A DNA stretch of 64,000 nt. It comes from Halobacteriovoraceae bacterium. Its GTDB lineage: Bacteria; Bdellovibrionota; Bacteriovoracia; Bacteriovoracales; Bacteriovoracaceae. The stretch is taken from NCBI GenBank assembly GCA_020635135.1, contig JACKAJ010000016.1, positions 496,001 to 560,000 of the forward strand, written 5' to 3'. Under the pieces are notes generated by a model. The model made no database searches. It saw only the letters and a list, made by a program, of their open reading frames with translations, and was not told the DNA's origin. Position numbers and translations under genes: made by a program. Shown here piece after piece: positions 8,715-17,884 of this stretch. Every line of letters starts with the position of its first letter. Within the stretch, counting starts at the first letter, position 1.

Positions 8715-9627
8715 AGTTTAAAAAGACAGGGTTTTGAGTAGAAATACTTTCTTTGATTTTATCGGCTACATAAACAGCTTGATACCCTTCATGAAAAGTC
8801 GTTAGAGGCTTAGATTTTTCATGAATGGCCTTATAAAAAGACTGGTGTTCAATCAGAAGATGGTCTCTTTTGTTATAAGAAGTCGTAAAATTCAAATCAC
8901 CATAAGTGTTTTTGATAAAGTCGACCTCTAATGATTTGGACCCTGTAAAACAGGAAAACTTTCTCTCTTCTTCTCTAGCATTCCGATAAGTATATAGTTT
9001 AAAAGTACTTCCATTTTGTAAAATTCCATAAACATAACACTTGTCATATTGTTGAGTGACACATTTAGACCCGACGGCAAAGAGTTCTTTAACTTTGGTT
9101 TTTAGTACATAATGGATTAAATCGATGTCGTGAATTAAAAGATCATCAATAACACTCACATCATTGGCTCGGTCTTTAAAAAAAGTTACACGGCTTAAGT
9201 TGGCAAAATAAGCTTCATTTGGAATCTCAATTTTCTCCCAAGCTTCGTGGCATCTTTCACTATGGCCAACCATACAAGTTAGTCCTGATTCTTTGGCAAG
9301 ATTAGACAACTCCAGGGCTTCTTGGCTATTTTTGCAAAGAGGTTTTTCACAAAAAACATGTTTATTCCAGCTCATCGCAAGCTTTGCAATTTTATAGTGA
9401 GTTGAAGTTGGCGTAACAATGACAAAAGCATCAGAGTTTTCTTTAAAAGTTTCTAAATTATCAGAAAGCATGGCCTCAGGAAATTTATTTTGAGCAATCT
9501 TCATGTGCTTCGGATCGGTATCAACAATACCAACGAGTTCGGCATCTTCACAAGCTGCAACTTTATCACAATGCCACTTGCCCAAATATCCAAAACCAAT
9601 AACGACGACTCTTATTTTTTCTTTCAT
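8707..9627 (-). CDS. Gfo/Idh/MocA oxidoreductase, GnnA-like
   Basis: The N-terminal Rossmann fold (VVVIGFGYLGKWH) binds NAD(P), and the EKPLC motif near residue 95 is the conserved Gfo/Idh/MocA lysine-proline pair. The length (306 residues) fits the family. The gene lies between lpxA and lpxB, overlapping both by a few bases. In Acidithiobacillus ferrooxidans the same position is occupied by gnnA, whose product oxidises UDP-GlcNAc at C3 before transamination by GnnB, giving the diamino sugar of an amide-linked lipid A. I therefore infer a GnnA role, but no GnnB aminotransferase is present nearby. Confidence 0.75.
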   Translation of the reverse strand: MKEKIRVVVIGFGYLGKWHCDKVAACEDAELVGIVDTDPKHMKIAQNKFPEAMLSDNLETFKENSDAFVIVTPTSTHYKIAKLAMSWNKHVFCEKPLCKNSQEALELSNLAKESGLTCMVGHSERCHEAWEKIEIPNEAYFANLSRVTFFKDRANDVSVIDDLLIHDIDLIHYVLKTKVKELFAVGSKCVTQQYDKCYVYGILQNGSTFKLYTYRNAREEERKFSCFTGSKSLEVDFIKNTYGDLNFTTSYNKRDHLLIEHQSFYKAIHEKSKPLTTFHEGYQAVYVADKIKESISTQNPVFLNYE

Positions 9628-10424
9628 TATGACATAAATGGAGGAATACCAATTTTACTATTCTTTATAAAACCTACGATTTCTTGAACGATAGAGTTAC
9701 CAGTATATTCCTTCATCGCTTCCTCAGATTCTATAAATGTTTTTGGAGAAAGAGCACTGGCTTCCATGCTTCGATAGAAATCAACGACTTCAGAAATCTC
9801 TTGTTTAGAAATCCCCATTCTTTTAAGACCGATAATATTTATACCCTTTAATTTAATCCTGTTCCCATAGGCCGTGGAGTAGCAAGGGATATCCCGGTCT
9901 ATCGTTGACCCTCCACCAATAAAGGCGCCCCTCCCTACCGTGATAAACTGTGAAATATTCGTTATCCCACTAAGGATCGCATTGTCTTGAATGTGAACAT
10001 GCCCTGCTAGGTTACAAGCATTTACGACACGGATATTATTATCAATTCTAACATCGTGACCAAAATGGCAGTAAGCCATTACCAGATTATTATTACCGAT
10101 GATCGTGACTTGATCTTGTTTTAAAGTCCCTCTGTTAATCGAAACGAACTCGCGAAATACGTTATTATCACCAATCTCAACTCTAGTTGGCTCACCTTGA
10201 TAAGAAATATCTTGCGGAGCTGTTCCTACAGTTGTGTAAGGCGAAAAACTATTTTTATTCCCAATAGTTGTATGCCCATCGACCACAACGTGAGAGTGAA
10301 ACTGACACTCATTTCCTATTTTAACATTTGGACCAATAAAGCAATAAGGTCCTACAATTGTTTCTTCCCCAATAACAGCCCCATCTGAAATAACGGCTGT
10401 TGGGTGAATATTTTTCGCGCTCAC
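9627..10424 (-). CDS. lpxA: Acyl-ACP--UDP-GlcNAc O-acyltransferase LpxA
   Basis: LpxA carries out the first acylation of lipid A synthesis. The protein is a left-handed beta-helix built of hexapeptide repeats (IGEETIVGPYCFIGPN and similar) across residues 1-190, with the catalytic histidine within CHFGHDVRI and a helical C-terminal region. I place the start at GTG 10424, which gives 265 residues, the normal family length; AAAGGAG lies 7 nt upstream, within the last fabZ codons. A longer frame from 10463 would overlap fabZ without a ribosome site. The stop overlaps the next start (TAATG). Confidence 0.93.
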   Translation of the reverse strand: MSAKNIHPTAVISDGAVIGEETIVGPYCFIGPNVKIGNECQFHSHVVVDGHTTIGNKNSFSPYTTVGTAPQDISYQGEPTRVEIGDNNVFREFVSINRGTLKQDQVTIIGNNNLVMAYCHFGHDVRIDNNIRVVNACNLAGHVHIQDNAILSGITNISQFITVGRGAFIGGGSTIDRDIPCYSTAYGNRIKLKGINIIGLKRMGISKQEISEVVDFYRSMEASALSPKTFIESEEAMKEYTGNSIVQEIVGFIKNSKIGIPPFMS

Positions 10425-10425
10425 T

Positions 10426-10941
10426 TTATAACTCCTTTGGATCAATAAATCGTAAACTTGCAAATAATTCTGCAGAAGAAATCAAATCATCACCGTGAAG
10501 AATTTTAGATGTATAATTTTGAAAATCACCTCTCACTTTTGTGAGCTTTGAGTGTATAGTCAAGTCCATATCAGGCACAACAGGCTTGCGAAAGCGTGAT
10601 TTATCAACTCCTAGCAAAGCTACATCCAGTTGGGGCCAGAAATCTTTTTTTGTATAGATACTTAAAAAAACAAAGGGGGCTGCTTGAGCCATCATTTCAA
10701 CTTGAATCACCCCTGGTAAGATTGGATTACCAGGAAAATGCCCTTGGAGAATTTCAAGATTATTTTTCACACTAAATTTTGCTGTGACAGTGGCTCCGAC
10801 AAAATTTTTAGTGTCTAAAACTTCAGAATCTGGATCCAAAGAAGAACATCCACTGGTATCAACTTCCTCTATACTATCAATAAACAAAAACGGGGTTCTG
10901 TGAGGTAATATTTCTCGAACGATATTGTTATCATAAAGCAT
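10426..10941 (-). CDS. fabZ: 3-hydroxyacyl-ACP dehydratase FabZ
   Basis: FabZ dehydrates 3-hydroxyacyl-ACP in fatty acid elongation and competes with lipid A synthesis for 3-hydroxyacyl-ACP. The 171-residue hotdog-fold protein has the catalytic histidine in GHFPGNPILPGV and the glutamate in QVEMMAQAA. A short insertion (about residues 28-45, serine/aspartate-rich) makes it slightly longer than typical FabZ. It lies between lpxD (3 nt gap) and lpxA (1 nt gap), the usual order. Confidence 0.95.
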   Translation of the reverse strand: MLYDNNIVREILPHRTPFLFIDSIEEVDTSGCSSLDPDSEVLDTKNFVGATVTAKFSVKNNLEILQGHFPGNPILPGVIQVEMMAQAAPFVFLSIYTKKDFWPQLDVALLGVDKSRFRKPVVPDMDLTIHSKLTKVRGDFQNYTSKILHGDDLISSAELFASLRFIDPKEL

Positions 10942-10944
10942 AAA

Positions 10945-11973
10945 TTAATTCCTTGAGTTTTTTTCAGTTAATTTTTTTAGCTGTATGAGACCTCTTTTCC
11001 AGTCTTTAAGATCTCTTGCGGGGTAACCACCGACCATAGACTTCGCTGGCCAGCTTTTATTAACCATGGCCCCTCCAGCTATTTGACACCCAGGTCCTAG
11101 ATGACAATCAGGTCCTAGCGCCGCTTTTCCTCCCATCACCGTATAATCACCTAGGCTTGCACTGCCTGCAACTCCACTCATTCCACACAACACAACACAT
11201 TTTCCAATTTGCACATTGTGAGCAATTTGAACCAAGTTATCGATCTTAGACCCCGCTCCAATAACTGTTGGAGTAAAAGTTCCCATATCGATAGCGCAAT
11301 TTGCACCAATTTCAACATCTTCTTCAACAACAACTCCTCCGTGATGCCACATTTTGTTGTGAACCCCCTCGTAGAAATTATAGCCAAAACCATCAGAGCC
11401 GATACTCGTTCCAGAGTGAATACGACATCCTTTTTTTATCTTCGTAAATGGATAGAGAGTCACATTCGAAAATAGGACTGATCCACTTTCAATCTCACAA
11501 TGAGACTGAACAACACAACCAGGAAGTATTTTAACATTGGCACCGATCACAACATTTTGACCGATAAAGACCCCTTGAGAAATTTCAGCACTTGGGTCAA
11601 TTTCACAATTCCCAAGCTGTCTTCCATCAACAAGATCGGAGATGTCTTTAAATTTCCAATCATAGAAAACTTTCGAAACTTCACAGATTGTTTTATCAAA
11701 GTTTTCAGTTACCCCAAACCAAAGAGCCTTTGATGCAAGCTCTTTCACTGATTGTTCTTCCATGAGCTTAGCATTCACAAGCAAGAACATTTCTTCTGTA
11801 TTTTTATCACTTTCAAGAAATTTACTTAAAAGAGATTTTTCTTTTATCAAACATAATGTTTGTTTTTCTGGCTTCTGAGGGAGGGAGATCCCTAAAAGAG
11901 GGGGAAGAGCTTTTCTAGCACTCTTCTGTTCGAAACTCGATAAATGCTTTTTAAGTTCTTCAATTTCAATCAT
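10945..11973 (-). CDS. lpxD: UDP-3-O-acylglucosamine N-acyltransferase LpxD
   Basis: LpxD adds the N-linked hydroxyacyl chain to the lipid A precursor. The 342-residue protein has an N-terminal uridine-binding domain (about 1-110) and a long hexapeptide-repeat beta-helix; the active-site histidine lies in VQIAHNVQIG. The start codon ATG 11973 overlaps the stop of the Skp-like gene. The order skp-lpxD-fabZ-lpxA matches many Gram-negative bacteria. Confidence 0.95.
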   Translation of the reverse strand: MIEIEELKKHLSSFEQKSARKALPPLLGISLPQKPEKQTLCLIKEKSLLSKFLESDKNTEEMFLLVNAKLMEEQSVKELASKALWFGVTENFDKTICEVSKVFYDWKFKDISDLVDGRQLGNCEIDPSAEISQGVFIGQNVVIGANVKILPGCVVQSHCEIESGSVLFSNVTLYPFTKIKKGCRIHSGTSIGSDGFGYNFYEGVHNKMWHHGGVVVEEDVEIGANCAIDMGTFTPTVIGAGSKIDNLVQIAHNVQIGKCVVLCGMSGVAGSASLGDYTVMGGKAALGPDCHLGPGCQIAGGAMVNKSWPAKSMVGGYPARDLKDWKRGLIQLKKLTEKNSRN

Positions 11974-12482
11974 TATTTGTGAGCTTTATCGTATTTTGAA
12001 ATAACTTGCTTTGTTATATCTTTTTTCGATTTTGCATAAACAACCGGAGAAGAGCTCATCTCGACTGTCATGTCTACATTTTCAGCTTTCGAAACTTCAT
12101 CTACAATTTTTTTAATTTTTTCAAGAATCGGTTTTTTCAAAGTCGCTTCTTGTTGTTGAATCTCTCTTTGATACTCCACTGTCAACTGCTGAAGTTTTAA
12201 AATTTCCTGTTGCAGCTCTCCTTGTTTTTTTGCCCGAGCCTCGGCACTCAAGAAAGAAGCTTGTTTAGATAAATCTTGCTGCTTTTTCTTTAGAGCATCT
12301 TCTTTTGATTTAATTTTCTTCTTTTTCTCTTCGTAAGATTTTTTTAACGTAGCCGTTACCCGTTTTCCTTCTTTAATATTATCCAGAACGTCTTGAATAT
12401 TTACGACTCCAATGCTGACTTCTGCTTTAGCAAAGTTCATTGAAGCAAAACATAATGTCATCATCACCAATAAAACTTTCAT
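11973..12482 (-). CDS. OmpH/Skp family periplasmic chaperone
   Basis: Skp-like proteins hold unfolded outer-membrane proteins on the way to BamA. A signal peptide (about residues 1-19, ending near AKA) precedes a domain rich in lysine, glutamine and glutamate (about 45-130) that should form the long helical tentacles of the trimer. I start at ATG 12482, with AGGAG 7 nt upstream; ATG 12485 directly before it is equally possible. A longer frame back to 12572 runs into bamA and lacks a signal peptide at its start. It lies between bamA and lpxD. Confidence 0.88.
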   Translation of the reverse strand: MKVLLVMMTLCFASMNFAKAEVSIGVVNIQDVLDNIKEGKRVTATLKKSYEEKKKKIKSKEDALKKKQQDLSKQASFLSAEARAKKQGELQQEILKLQQLTVEYQREIQQQEATLKKPILEKIKKIVDEVSKAENVDMTVEMSSSPVVYAKSKKDITKQVISKYDKAHK

Positions 12483-12492
12483 CATTTTTCTC

Positions 12493-14796
12493 CTAAAAAA
12501 TTTGTCCGATATCAAAGAAGAACATATTCGGGCTATCGTTTTCAGTTCTATGAATTGGATATCCAAATTCAAACCTCAAGACCCCAATAGGTGAGAACCA
12601 TCGAAAACCAAAACCAAAGTCTTGTCTCAATGAATAATCACTTTCTTCTCCAAAATAATTTAAATAGACGTTACCCACATCATAGAAAACGGCCCATTTC
12701 AAGCCCGCTTCTTTAACTAGAGGATGTTCGATTTCAATCGTTCCCAAGAGCGAATGAAGCCCCCCAACATTATAAAGTCCCGGATTACCATCGACATCAG
12801 TCAATGTTCTCATTGGACCTACTTTTTGGTTTCCATAACCACGCATGTTTCTTGATCCCCCCATCGCAAATTTTTCAGATCGAGGGATTACTTGGTTATC
12901 AACTTTAAATAATTGTAGTGAACGAATTCTCGAACGGAATACAAAATCTCCATAGATCGGGTAGTAGTATCGACCTTCTAGACTTCCTTTGAGCCACTTG
13001 TGATCAAACCCTAAACCGACATATTCTATACCGGTAGAGAGATAGTATCCATCAGAGGGCTCAAAAGCATTATCCCGTTTATCATGAACCAGTGAAACTT
13101 CAACCCCTGAAGCAATCCCATTTTCTTCATCTGGATTGACGTTAGGAACTTTAACATCCGATATTTGAGTATCCTCTATATTATATGTTAAGAAAACGCG
13201 AGTATAATCCCAAACCGGATAACCAATCCTTAGATCCATCCCCTCTTTATCAAAATCGTACGCTTCAATAAATGTATTAGTGGTTCGATAGTAGAGCCCA
13301 CCAACAGTCCACTTGGTATCCATAAAGTAGGGTTCAGTAAAACCTAAACTATATGTTTGTCTTAAATCAGAGATATCAAGGCTAAAAGTTAAATTCTGTC
13401 CCAAACCTCGAAAGTTGTTTTGCTTAATGGATGCTCGCAAGAATCCTTTAGTATCAGTTGAATACCCTGCTCCAACCGATATTTGCCCAGTCTGTCTTTC
13501 TTTAACAGAGATATTAACATCGAGAACATTGTCGCGGTTTTTACGAGAAACGGTATTGAAAACAACACTTCCTTGCTCAAAGAATCCTAAACGATTCACG
13601 TTCTCTTTTGAAATCCGTAGTTTTGATCCTGAAAACTTCATTCCTTCAAAAATTTTCAACTCTCGTCGAACGACTTTATCGCGCGTCTTCGTATTCCCGC
13701 GAATATTGATTTTCCCAAAATAGGCAATCTTCCCTTTTTCAAATGAGAAGTTCACATTGACCTTATGTTTGCCATCTTCTTGAATAGGATCGAGTGTTCT
13801 AAGAACGTTGACGAAAGCATACCCGAGATCTTGGTAAAGTTCCGTGAGGTTTTGAATATCTTTTCTCAATTTTTCTTCAGAATATGTTTCAGATGATTTT
13901 AAGCTGACTTTTTCCAGAAGCTCCGCTTCTGTGTAAAGGAGATCCCCACTAAAGTTAATGTCCTTCACTTCATACTGAGGACCTTCGGTAATATTAAGGG
14001 TAATAAAAATCCAACGCTTGTCTTCTGATACTGTGATGACAGGGCTTCCTACATTGACTTGCAAATACCCTTTCGTTCGGTAGTAATAACTCAGTCTTTC
14101 AATATCTGCTTGAAAATTAAACTCCTTGAAACTTCCCGCTTCAGACATACCAGACATTGTAGAGTCTTCTCTCGTTAACATGAAGTTCTTAAGTTCATCG
14201 TCCGGTATTTCTTTATTACCTAAAAAAGTGATTTTCTTAACTTTAACTTTATCATGTTCTTCGATATTAAAAGTGATAGCGACGGCTTCATTAGAATCTT
14301 TTTGTAAATTATAATTTATATCAGCAAGGAAATACCCTTTATCTTCGTACATTTTACTAATGGTATTGATGTCTTGTTTTAAAGAATTGATATCGACAAT
14401 GTTGAATTCTTTCGTGCTGATTTGTTCTTTTATTTCATCGTCATCAATCTCGTCATTCCCTTCTACAAATATTTTTTTTACGATGGGCTTTTCTTTTATC
14501 TTAAAGATGAGAATATTTTTTCCCCCTCTCACTTCGTGATCGGCTTCAAGTTCCTCAAAATATTTCATCTGATGAATCTTCTTTAAGTCCGAACGCAAAG
14601 AATAGGTGGTGACCCACTTACCGGGAGCAGCTGATATCTTTTCCAGAACCGCTTGCGGTTCGATTTTCCTCAACCCTTTGATTTCGATTTTATCAATCTT
14701 AAAAAGGTTCTTTCGGGGTCCGATATCTTCAACTAACTCTGCATTAGCTGACAAACAAAAATATAAACTAACAACAACGAGTAGTATTCTCTTCAA
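12493..14796 (-). CDS. bamA: Outer membrane protein assembly factor BamA
   Basis: BamA inserts beta-barrel proteins into the outer membrane. The 767-residue precursor has a signal peptide (cleavage after about residue 19, ANA), five POTRA domains (about 30-425) and a C-terminal 16-stranded Omp85 barrel. The conserved lid-loop motif appears as MGGSRNMRGY, and the C-terminus ends in phenylalanine (DIGQIF), the barrel assembly signal. The start is TTG 14796 with a GAGG site about 9 nt away. It begins the bamA-skp-lpx series. Confidence 0.96.
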   Translation of the reverse strand: MKRILLVVVSLYFCLSANAELVEDIGPRKNLFKIDKIEIKGLRKIEPQAVLEKISAAPGKWVTTYSLRSDLKKIHQMKYFEELEADHEVRGGKNILIFKIKEKPIVKKIFVEGNDEIDDDEIKEQISTKEFNIVDINSLKQDINTISKMYEDKGYFLADINYNLQKDSNEAVAITFNIEEHDKVKVKKITFLGNKEIPDDELKNFMLTREDSTMSGMSEAGSFKEFNFQADIERLSYYYRTKGYLQVNVGSPVITVSEDKRWIFITLNITEGPQYEVKDINFSGDLLYTEAELLEKVSLKSSETYSEEKLRKDIQNLTELYQDLGYAFVNVLRTLDPIQEDGKHKVNVNFSFEKGKIAYFGKINIRGNTKTRDKVVRRELKIFEGMKFSGSKLRISKENVNRLGFFEQGSVVFNTVSRKNRDNVLDVNISVKERQTGQISVGAGYSTDTKGFLRASIKQNNFRGLGQNLTFSLDISDLRQTYSLGFTEPYFMDTKWTVGGLYYRTTNTFIEAYDFDKEGMDLRIGYPVWDYTRVFLTYNIEDTQISDVKVPNVNPDEENGIASGVEVSLVHDKRDNAFEPSDGYYLSTGIEYVGLGFDHKWLKGSLEGRYYYPIYGDFVFRSRIRSLQLFKVDNQVIPRSEKFAMGGSRNMRGYGNQKVGPMRTLTDVDGNPGLYNVGGLHSLLGTIEIEHPLVKEAGLKWAVFYDVGNVYLNYFGEESDYSLRQDFGFGFRWFSPIGVLRFEFGYPIHRTENDSPNMFFFDIGQIF

Positions 14797-14844
14797 AGAT
14801 CATGTCCTCATGCACCACATAAACACCTTGTAAATAAAGAGATT

Positions 14845-15498
14845 TTAGCTAATTAACTGACCATCTTCAATGGTTATTTTCCTGCTAAATTGTGAAGCTA
14901 CTTTTTGGTCATGAGTTACAACAATAAGTGTTGAGCCCAATTCTAAACTCAAATCTTTTAGTAACGAAACAACTTTTTGTGAGTTTTTCGAATCGAGATT
15001 TCCTGTAGGTTCATCGCATAACAAAATAGCAGGCTTTAAAATCAATGCTCTAATAATGTTAATGCGTTGCTGTTCACCACCAGAAATTTGATAAGGGTAT
15101 TTTTTCAAGCAATGCGTCACCCCTAAATATTTTGCGAGCATCTCTGTTAATTCTTTGTAAGGTGCGAGCGATTTACCGCTAATCCTTGGTGGCAAGAGAA
15201 TATTTTGCTCACAAGTAATCGATGGAAGAAGAAAGTGAAATTGAAAAACAAAGCCAATATTTTCATTTCGAAAAAGGGCCAATTGTTCATCATTCATTTT
15301 TCCTAAATCTTTTTGATCAATAAGAATTTGACCACTCGATGCCTTATCGAGAGTTCCTAAAATATAGAGTAAAGTTGATTTCCCTGAACCAGAACTCCCT
15401 AGGATTACACATTGTTCTTTGCTGTCGACGTGAAGTGATATTCCCTTGAGAACATGCACATCACCAAAAGATTTTTTTATATCGTGTAAATCAATCAT
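14845..15498 (-). CDS. lolD: Lipoprotein-releasing ABC transporter ATPase LolD
   Basis: LolD powers extraction of lipoproteins from the inner membrane by LolC/E. The 217-residue ATPase has Walker A GSSGSGKST (about 34-42), the signature ISGGEQQR and Walker B ILLCDEPTGNLD. The segment FQFHFLLPSITCEQN corresponds to the LolD-specific FxxHLLP motif that contacts the permease. It is 3 nt downstream of the permease gene, forming a transport pair. The many lipoproteins in this window are likely substrates. Confidence 0.9.
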   Translation of the reverse strand: MIDLHDIKKSFGDVHVLKGISLHVDSKEQCVILGSSGSGKSTLLYILGTLDKASSGQILIDQKDLGKMNDEQLALFRNENIGFVFQFHFLLPSITCEQNILLPPRISGKSLAPYKELTEMLAKYLGVTHCLKKYPYQISGGEQQRINIIRALILKPAILLCDEPTGNLDSKNSQKVVSLLKDLSLELGSTLIVVTHDQKVASQFSRKITIEDGQLIS

Positions 15499-15501
15499 CG
15501 T

Positions 15502-16692
15502 TTATGAAAACTCCTGTCGAAGCCCTTGCAGTAGCGTTTTCTTTCGCTCTTTTAGAAGAATATAGGCAATCACACCAATCGACCAGATTAATGTCAATGC
15601 GAAAACCATTAAGACACTTTTGAAACTTAAACTCAATTCCAAGCGATAAAGCTCATAAATATTTCCGGGAATTTTTAAAAAAGGAAGTTTGAGAATAACT
15701 TTGTCAAACAACCATGTCATGACCAAAGAGAAAAAACACGACAGAAGCCATATCATAAATACTGTTAAGATCCAAAATTTTGAAATTGCTTTTAAACTCA
15801 TTCCAAGTGCTCTCAAGAGAAAAAATTCTTGAGATTTTTTTGTCGTATTAAAATTCACAAAGGCCACAATATTAAATAGCGCAATGACTATGATCAATTG
15901 AAGAATCACCGTTATCGAAAATTTCTCAACTTGAACCGCTTCAAAAAGACTCTGAAACTCATTCCAATAAGCTTTAATTTTATAGCCAAAAGGAAGATCT
16001 CGAGCCAATTCACTTCTTACTTTCTCGATATCATCATTTGTTTTTGTTCCGTCAAGTTTCAACAAGATTGAATTCACTCGATCATCTGTATTGGCAAATT
16101 TTCTCAATCCCTCTCTGTGCATGTAAACAATTCGCATATCTTTTCGATAAATTCCTGTCGAAAAAATATCACTAATAGTCATTGGTTTTAAATAAGGTAA
16201 ATCTTCAAAATTTTTATTTCCTCTCGTAAAAGCAATAACTATTTTATCTCCCTGTTTAACATCAAGTTCTTCAGCAAGTGTTTTTCCAATAACAAGTGAA
16301 TCTTCGTTTGGAATCTTCATGGCAATAGAAGAAACACTATTGTATTCTTTCTCATCTATCCCATAGATAAGAACTCCTTTGCTTTTATTTTCTTGAACAA
16401 TAAAGCCTTCTGTTTTGACTACACCAGCATAATTTTGAATGCCCTGATCTTTTAAAGCTTCCTTGAGCTCACTATTTACTTTGAAAAACCCGTAACGACT
16501 TGTGATCTCTAAGTCCGACATACTTTTTCGAAGACCATTTTTAAGGACCACTTCATACCCATCCATCAGTCCAAAATTACAAAGGATTACTGTCATAGAA
16601 AATGCAAGACCAAGAACGGTCATCAGAAAAAAGAAAACTGTTTTTTTGTCTTCAATTAGTATGCGAAATAATTTCCAATAACCAACTTTCAA
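15502..16692 (-). CDS. LolC/LolE-type lipoprotein-releasing permease
   Basis: A 396-residue MacB/FtsX-type permease. One transmembrane helix lies near residues 18-40, followed by a large periplasmic domain (about 45-265) and three C-terminal helices (about 270-295, 310-340, 360-380). This four-helix layout is that of LolC, LolE and LolF. Only one such gene is present, so the transporter may be a homodimer of LolF type. The start is TTG 16692 with AAGG 6 nt upstream, and it lies 14 nt after prfB. Confidence 0.85.
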   Translation of the reverse strand: MKVGYWKLFRILIEDKKTVFFFLMTVLGLAFSMTVILCNFGLMDGYEVVLKNGLRKSMSDLEITSRYGFFKVNSELKEALKDQGIQNYAGVVKTEGFIVQENKSKGVLIYGIDEKEYNSVSSIAMKIPNEDSLVIGKTLAEELDVKQGDKIVIAFTRGNKNFEDLPYLKPMTISDIFSTGIYRKDMRIVYMHREGLRKFANTDDRVNSILLKLDGTKTNDDIEKVRSELARDLPFGYKIKAYWNEFQSLFEAVQVEKFSITVILQLIIVIALFNIVAFVNFNTTKKSQEFFLLRALGMSLKAISKFWILTVFMIWLLSCFFSLVMTWLFDKVILKLPFLKIPGNIYELYRLELSLSFKSVLMVFALTLIWSIGVIAYILLKERKKTLLQGLRQEFS

Positions 16693-16706
16693 TTTTCACC
16701 TTAAAT

Positions 16707-17829
16707 TTAGAGATGATTTTCTTTTGCCCATTGCAAATAAGATTTAATAAATGAATCAATGTCTCCATCGAGTACTTTTTCTGCTGATCCCATTTCTTCA
16801 CTGGTACGATGGTCTTTGACCATTTTATAAGGGTGGAGGACATATGAACGAATTTGTGATCCCCAACCAATTTCTTTTTTACTCGCCTCGACCTCTTTTT
16901 GTTTTTCCCTTTTCTCTTCCATTGCTTTTTCATAAAGCCGAGATTTTAGAATTTTCATAGCCATGGCCTTGTTTTGATGTTGGGAACGTTCGTTCTGACA
17001 AGTAACCACAATTCCAGAAGGTAAATGGGTAATTCTCACTGCGGAGTCTGTGGTGTTGACGGATTGGCCACCTGCTCCCCCTGAGCGATAAACATCTATT
17101 TTAATTTCAGAATCAGGAACTTCAATTTCTATTTCATCATCCACTTCAGGAGATACAAAAATTGAAGCAAATGAAGTGTGTCTTCTTGCATTGGAATCAA
17201 AAGGAGAAATTCTCACTAAACGATGAATCCCGGTCTCAGACTTTAAAAGCCCATAGGCGAAATTCCCTTCAACCAGAAAAGTAGTGGATTTAATTCCAGC
17301 AGTATCGCCGGCTTGCTCGTCAAAGAGTTTTACTTTGAATCGCTTCTTTTCTGCCCAGCGGACGAGCATTCTTTGGAGCATGCTGGCCCAATCACAAGAT
17401 TCAGTTCCTCCTGCACCCGCATTAATGGACACAATGGCATTGTTCCCATCCATTTCATCAGAGAGGAAAGCTTTTTGTTCTTGTTCCTCAATCAAATCTG
17501 CAAGATTTTTTAAAATGCTCACAGCTTCTTTGGCAGAATCTTCATCCCCTTCTTTGCCATATTCGACAAGTATATCGAGTTCTTCAATATGTTCTTTAAG
17601 TTCGTTGAAAGAATCAACAACATTGCACAATAGGGATTTTTCTTTTTGAATTTTGGCAGCTTTTTCTGAGTCCTCCCAGAAAGTACCATCAGATTCCAAG
17701 GCCGCAATCTCGCTTAAGCGAGCATTTTTTTGATCAATGTCAAAGTGACCTCCGAATACTTTCAAAACGAGTATGGTAATCGGCAATCAGGGAAGTGTTT
17801 TCTTTTAGTTGATCAATGTATTCTGACAT
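16707..17829 (-). CDS. prfB: Peptide chain release factor 2, with programmed +1 frameshift
   Basis: RF2 recognises UGA and UAA and triggers peptide release. The gene must be read in two frames. The zero frame starts at ATG 17829 and runs 29 codons to an in-frame TGA (17740-17742); a +1 shift at CTT-TGA-C then continues to 16707, giving about 373 residues. The specificity motif SPF is near residue 208 and the catalytic GGQ near residue 253 (SGGAGGQSVN). A single-frame annotation would start wrongly at about 17786 and lose the real N-terminus. It is followed by the lolCE/lolD pair. Confidence 0.95.
17740..17755 (-). promoter_or_regulatory. prfB autoregulatory +1 frameshift signal
   Basis: The minus strand reads CGGAGGTCACTTTGAC: an internal Shine-Dalgarno-like GGAGG 3 nt before the slippery CTT TGA C. 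This is the classical RF2 autoregulation site. When RF2 is scarce the ribosome pauses at UGA and slips forward. Confidence 0.93.
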
Positions 17830-17884
17830 AGAATAAAGATAGCAAGAATCGAATGGGAGCGCAATCAATTAGAGTCTTTAGAGT

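Noticed and set aside
10425..10463. Longer lpxA N-terminus overlapping fabZ
   Set aside because: GTG 10424 has a correctly spaced AAAGGAG and gives the normal LpxA length.
12486..12572. Longer start of the Skp-like gene overlapping bamA
   Set aside because: It has no signal peptide at its start and no ribosome site, while AGGAG lies before ATG 12482/12485.
16707..17786. prfB as a single frame with its own start at 17786
   Set aside because: The zero frame upstream starts at ATG 17829 and meets the classical frameshift signal; the 17786 frame begins in family-unlike sequence.
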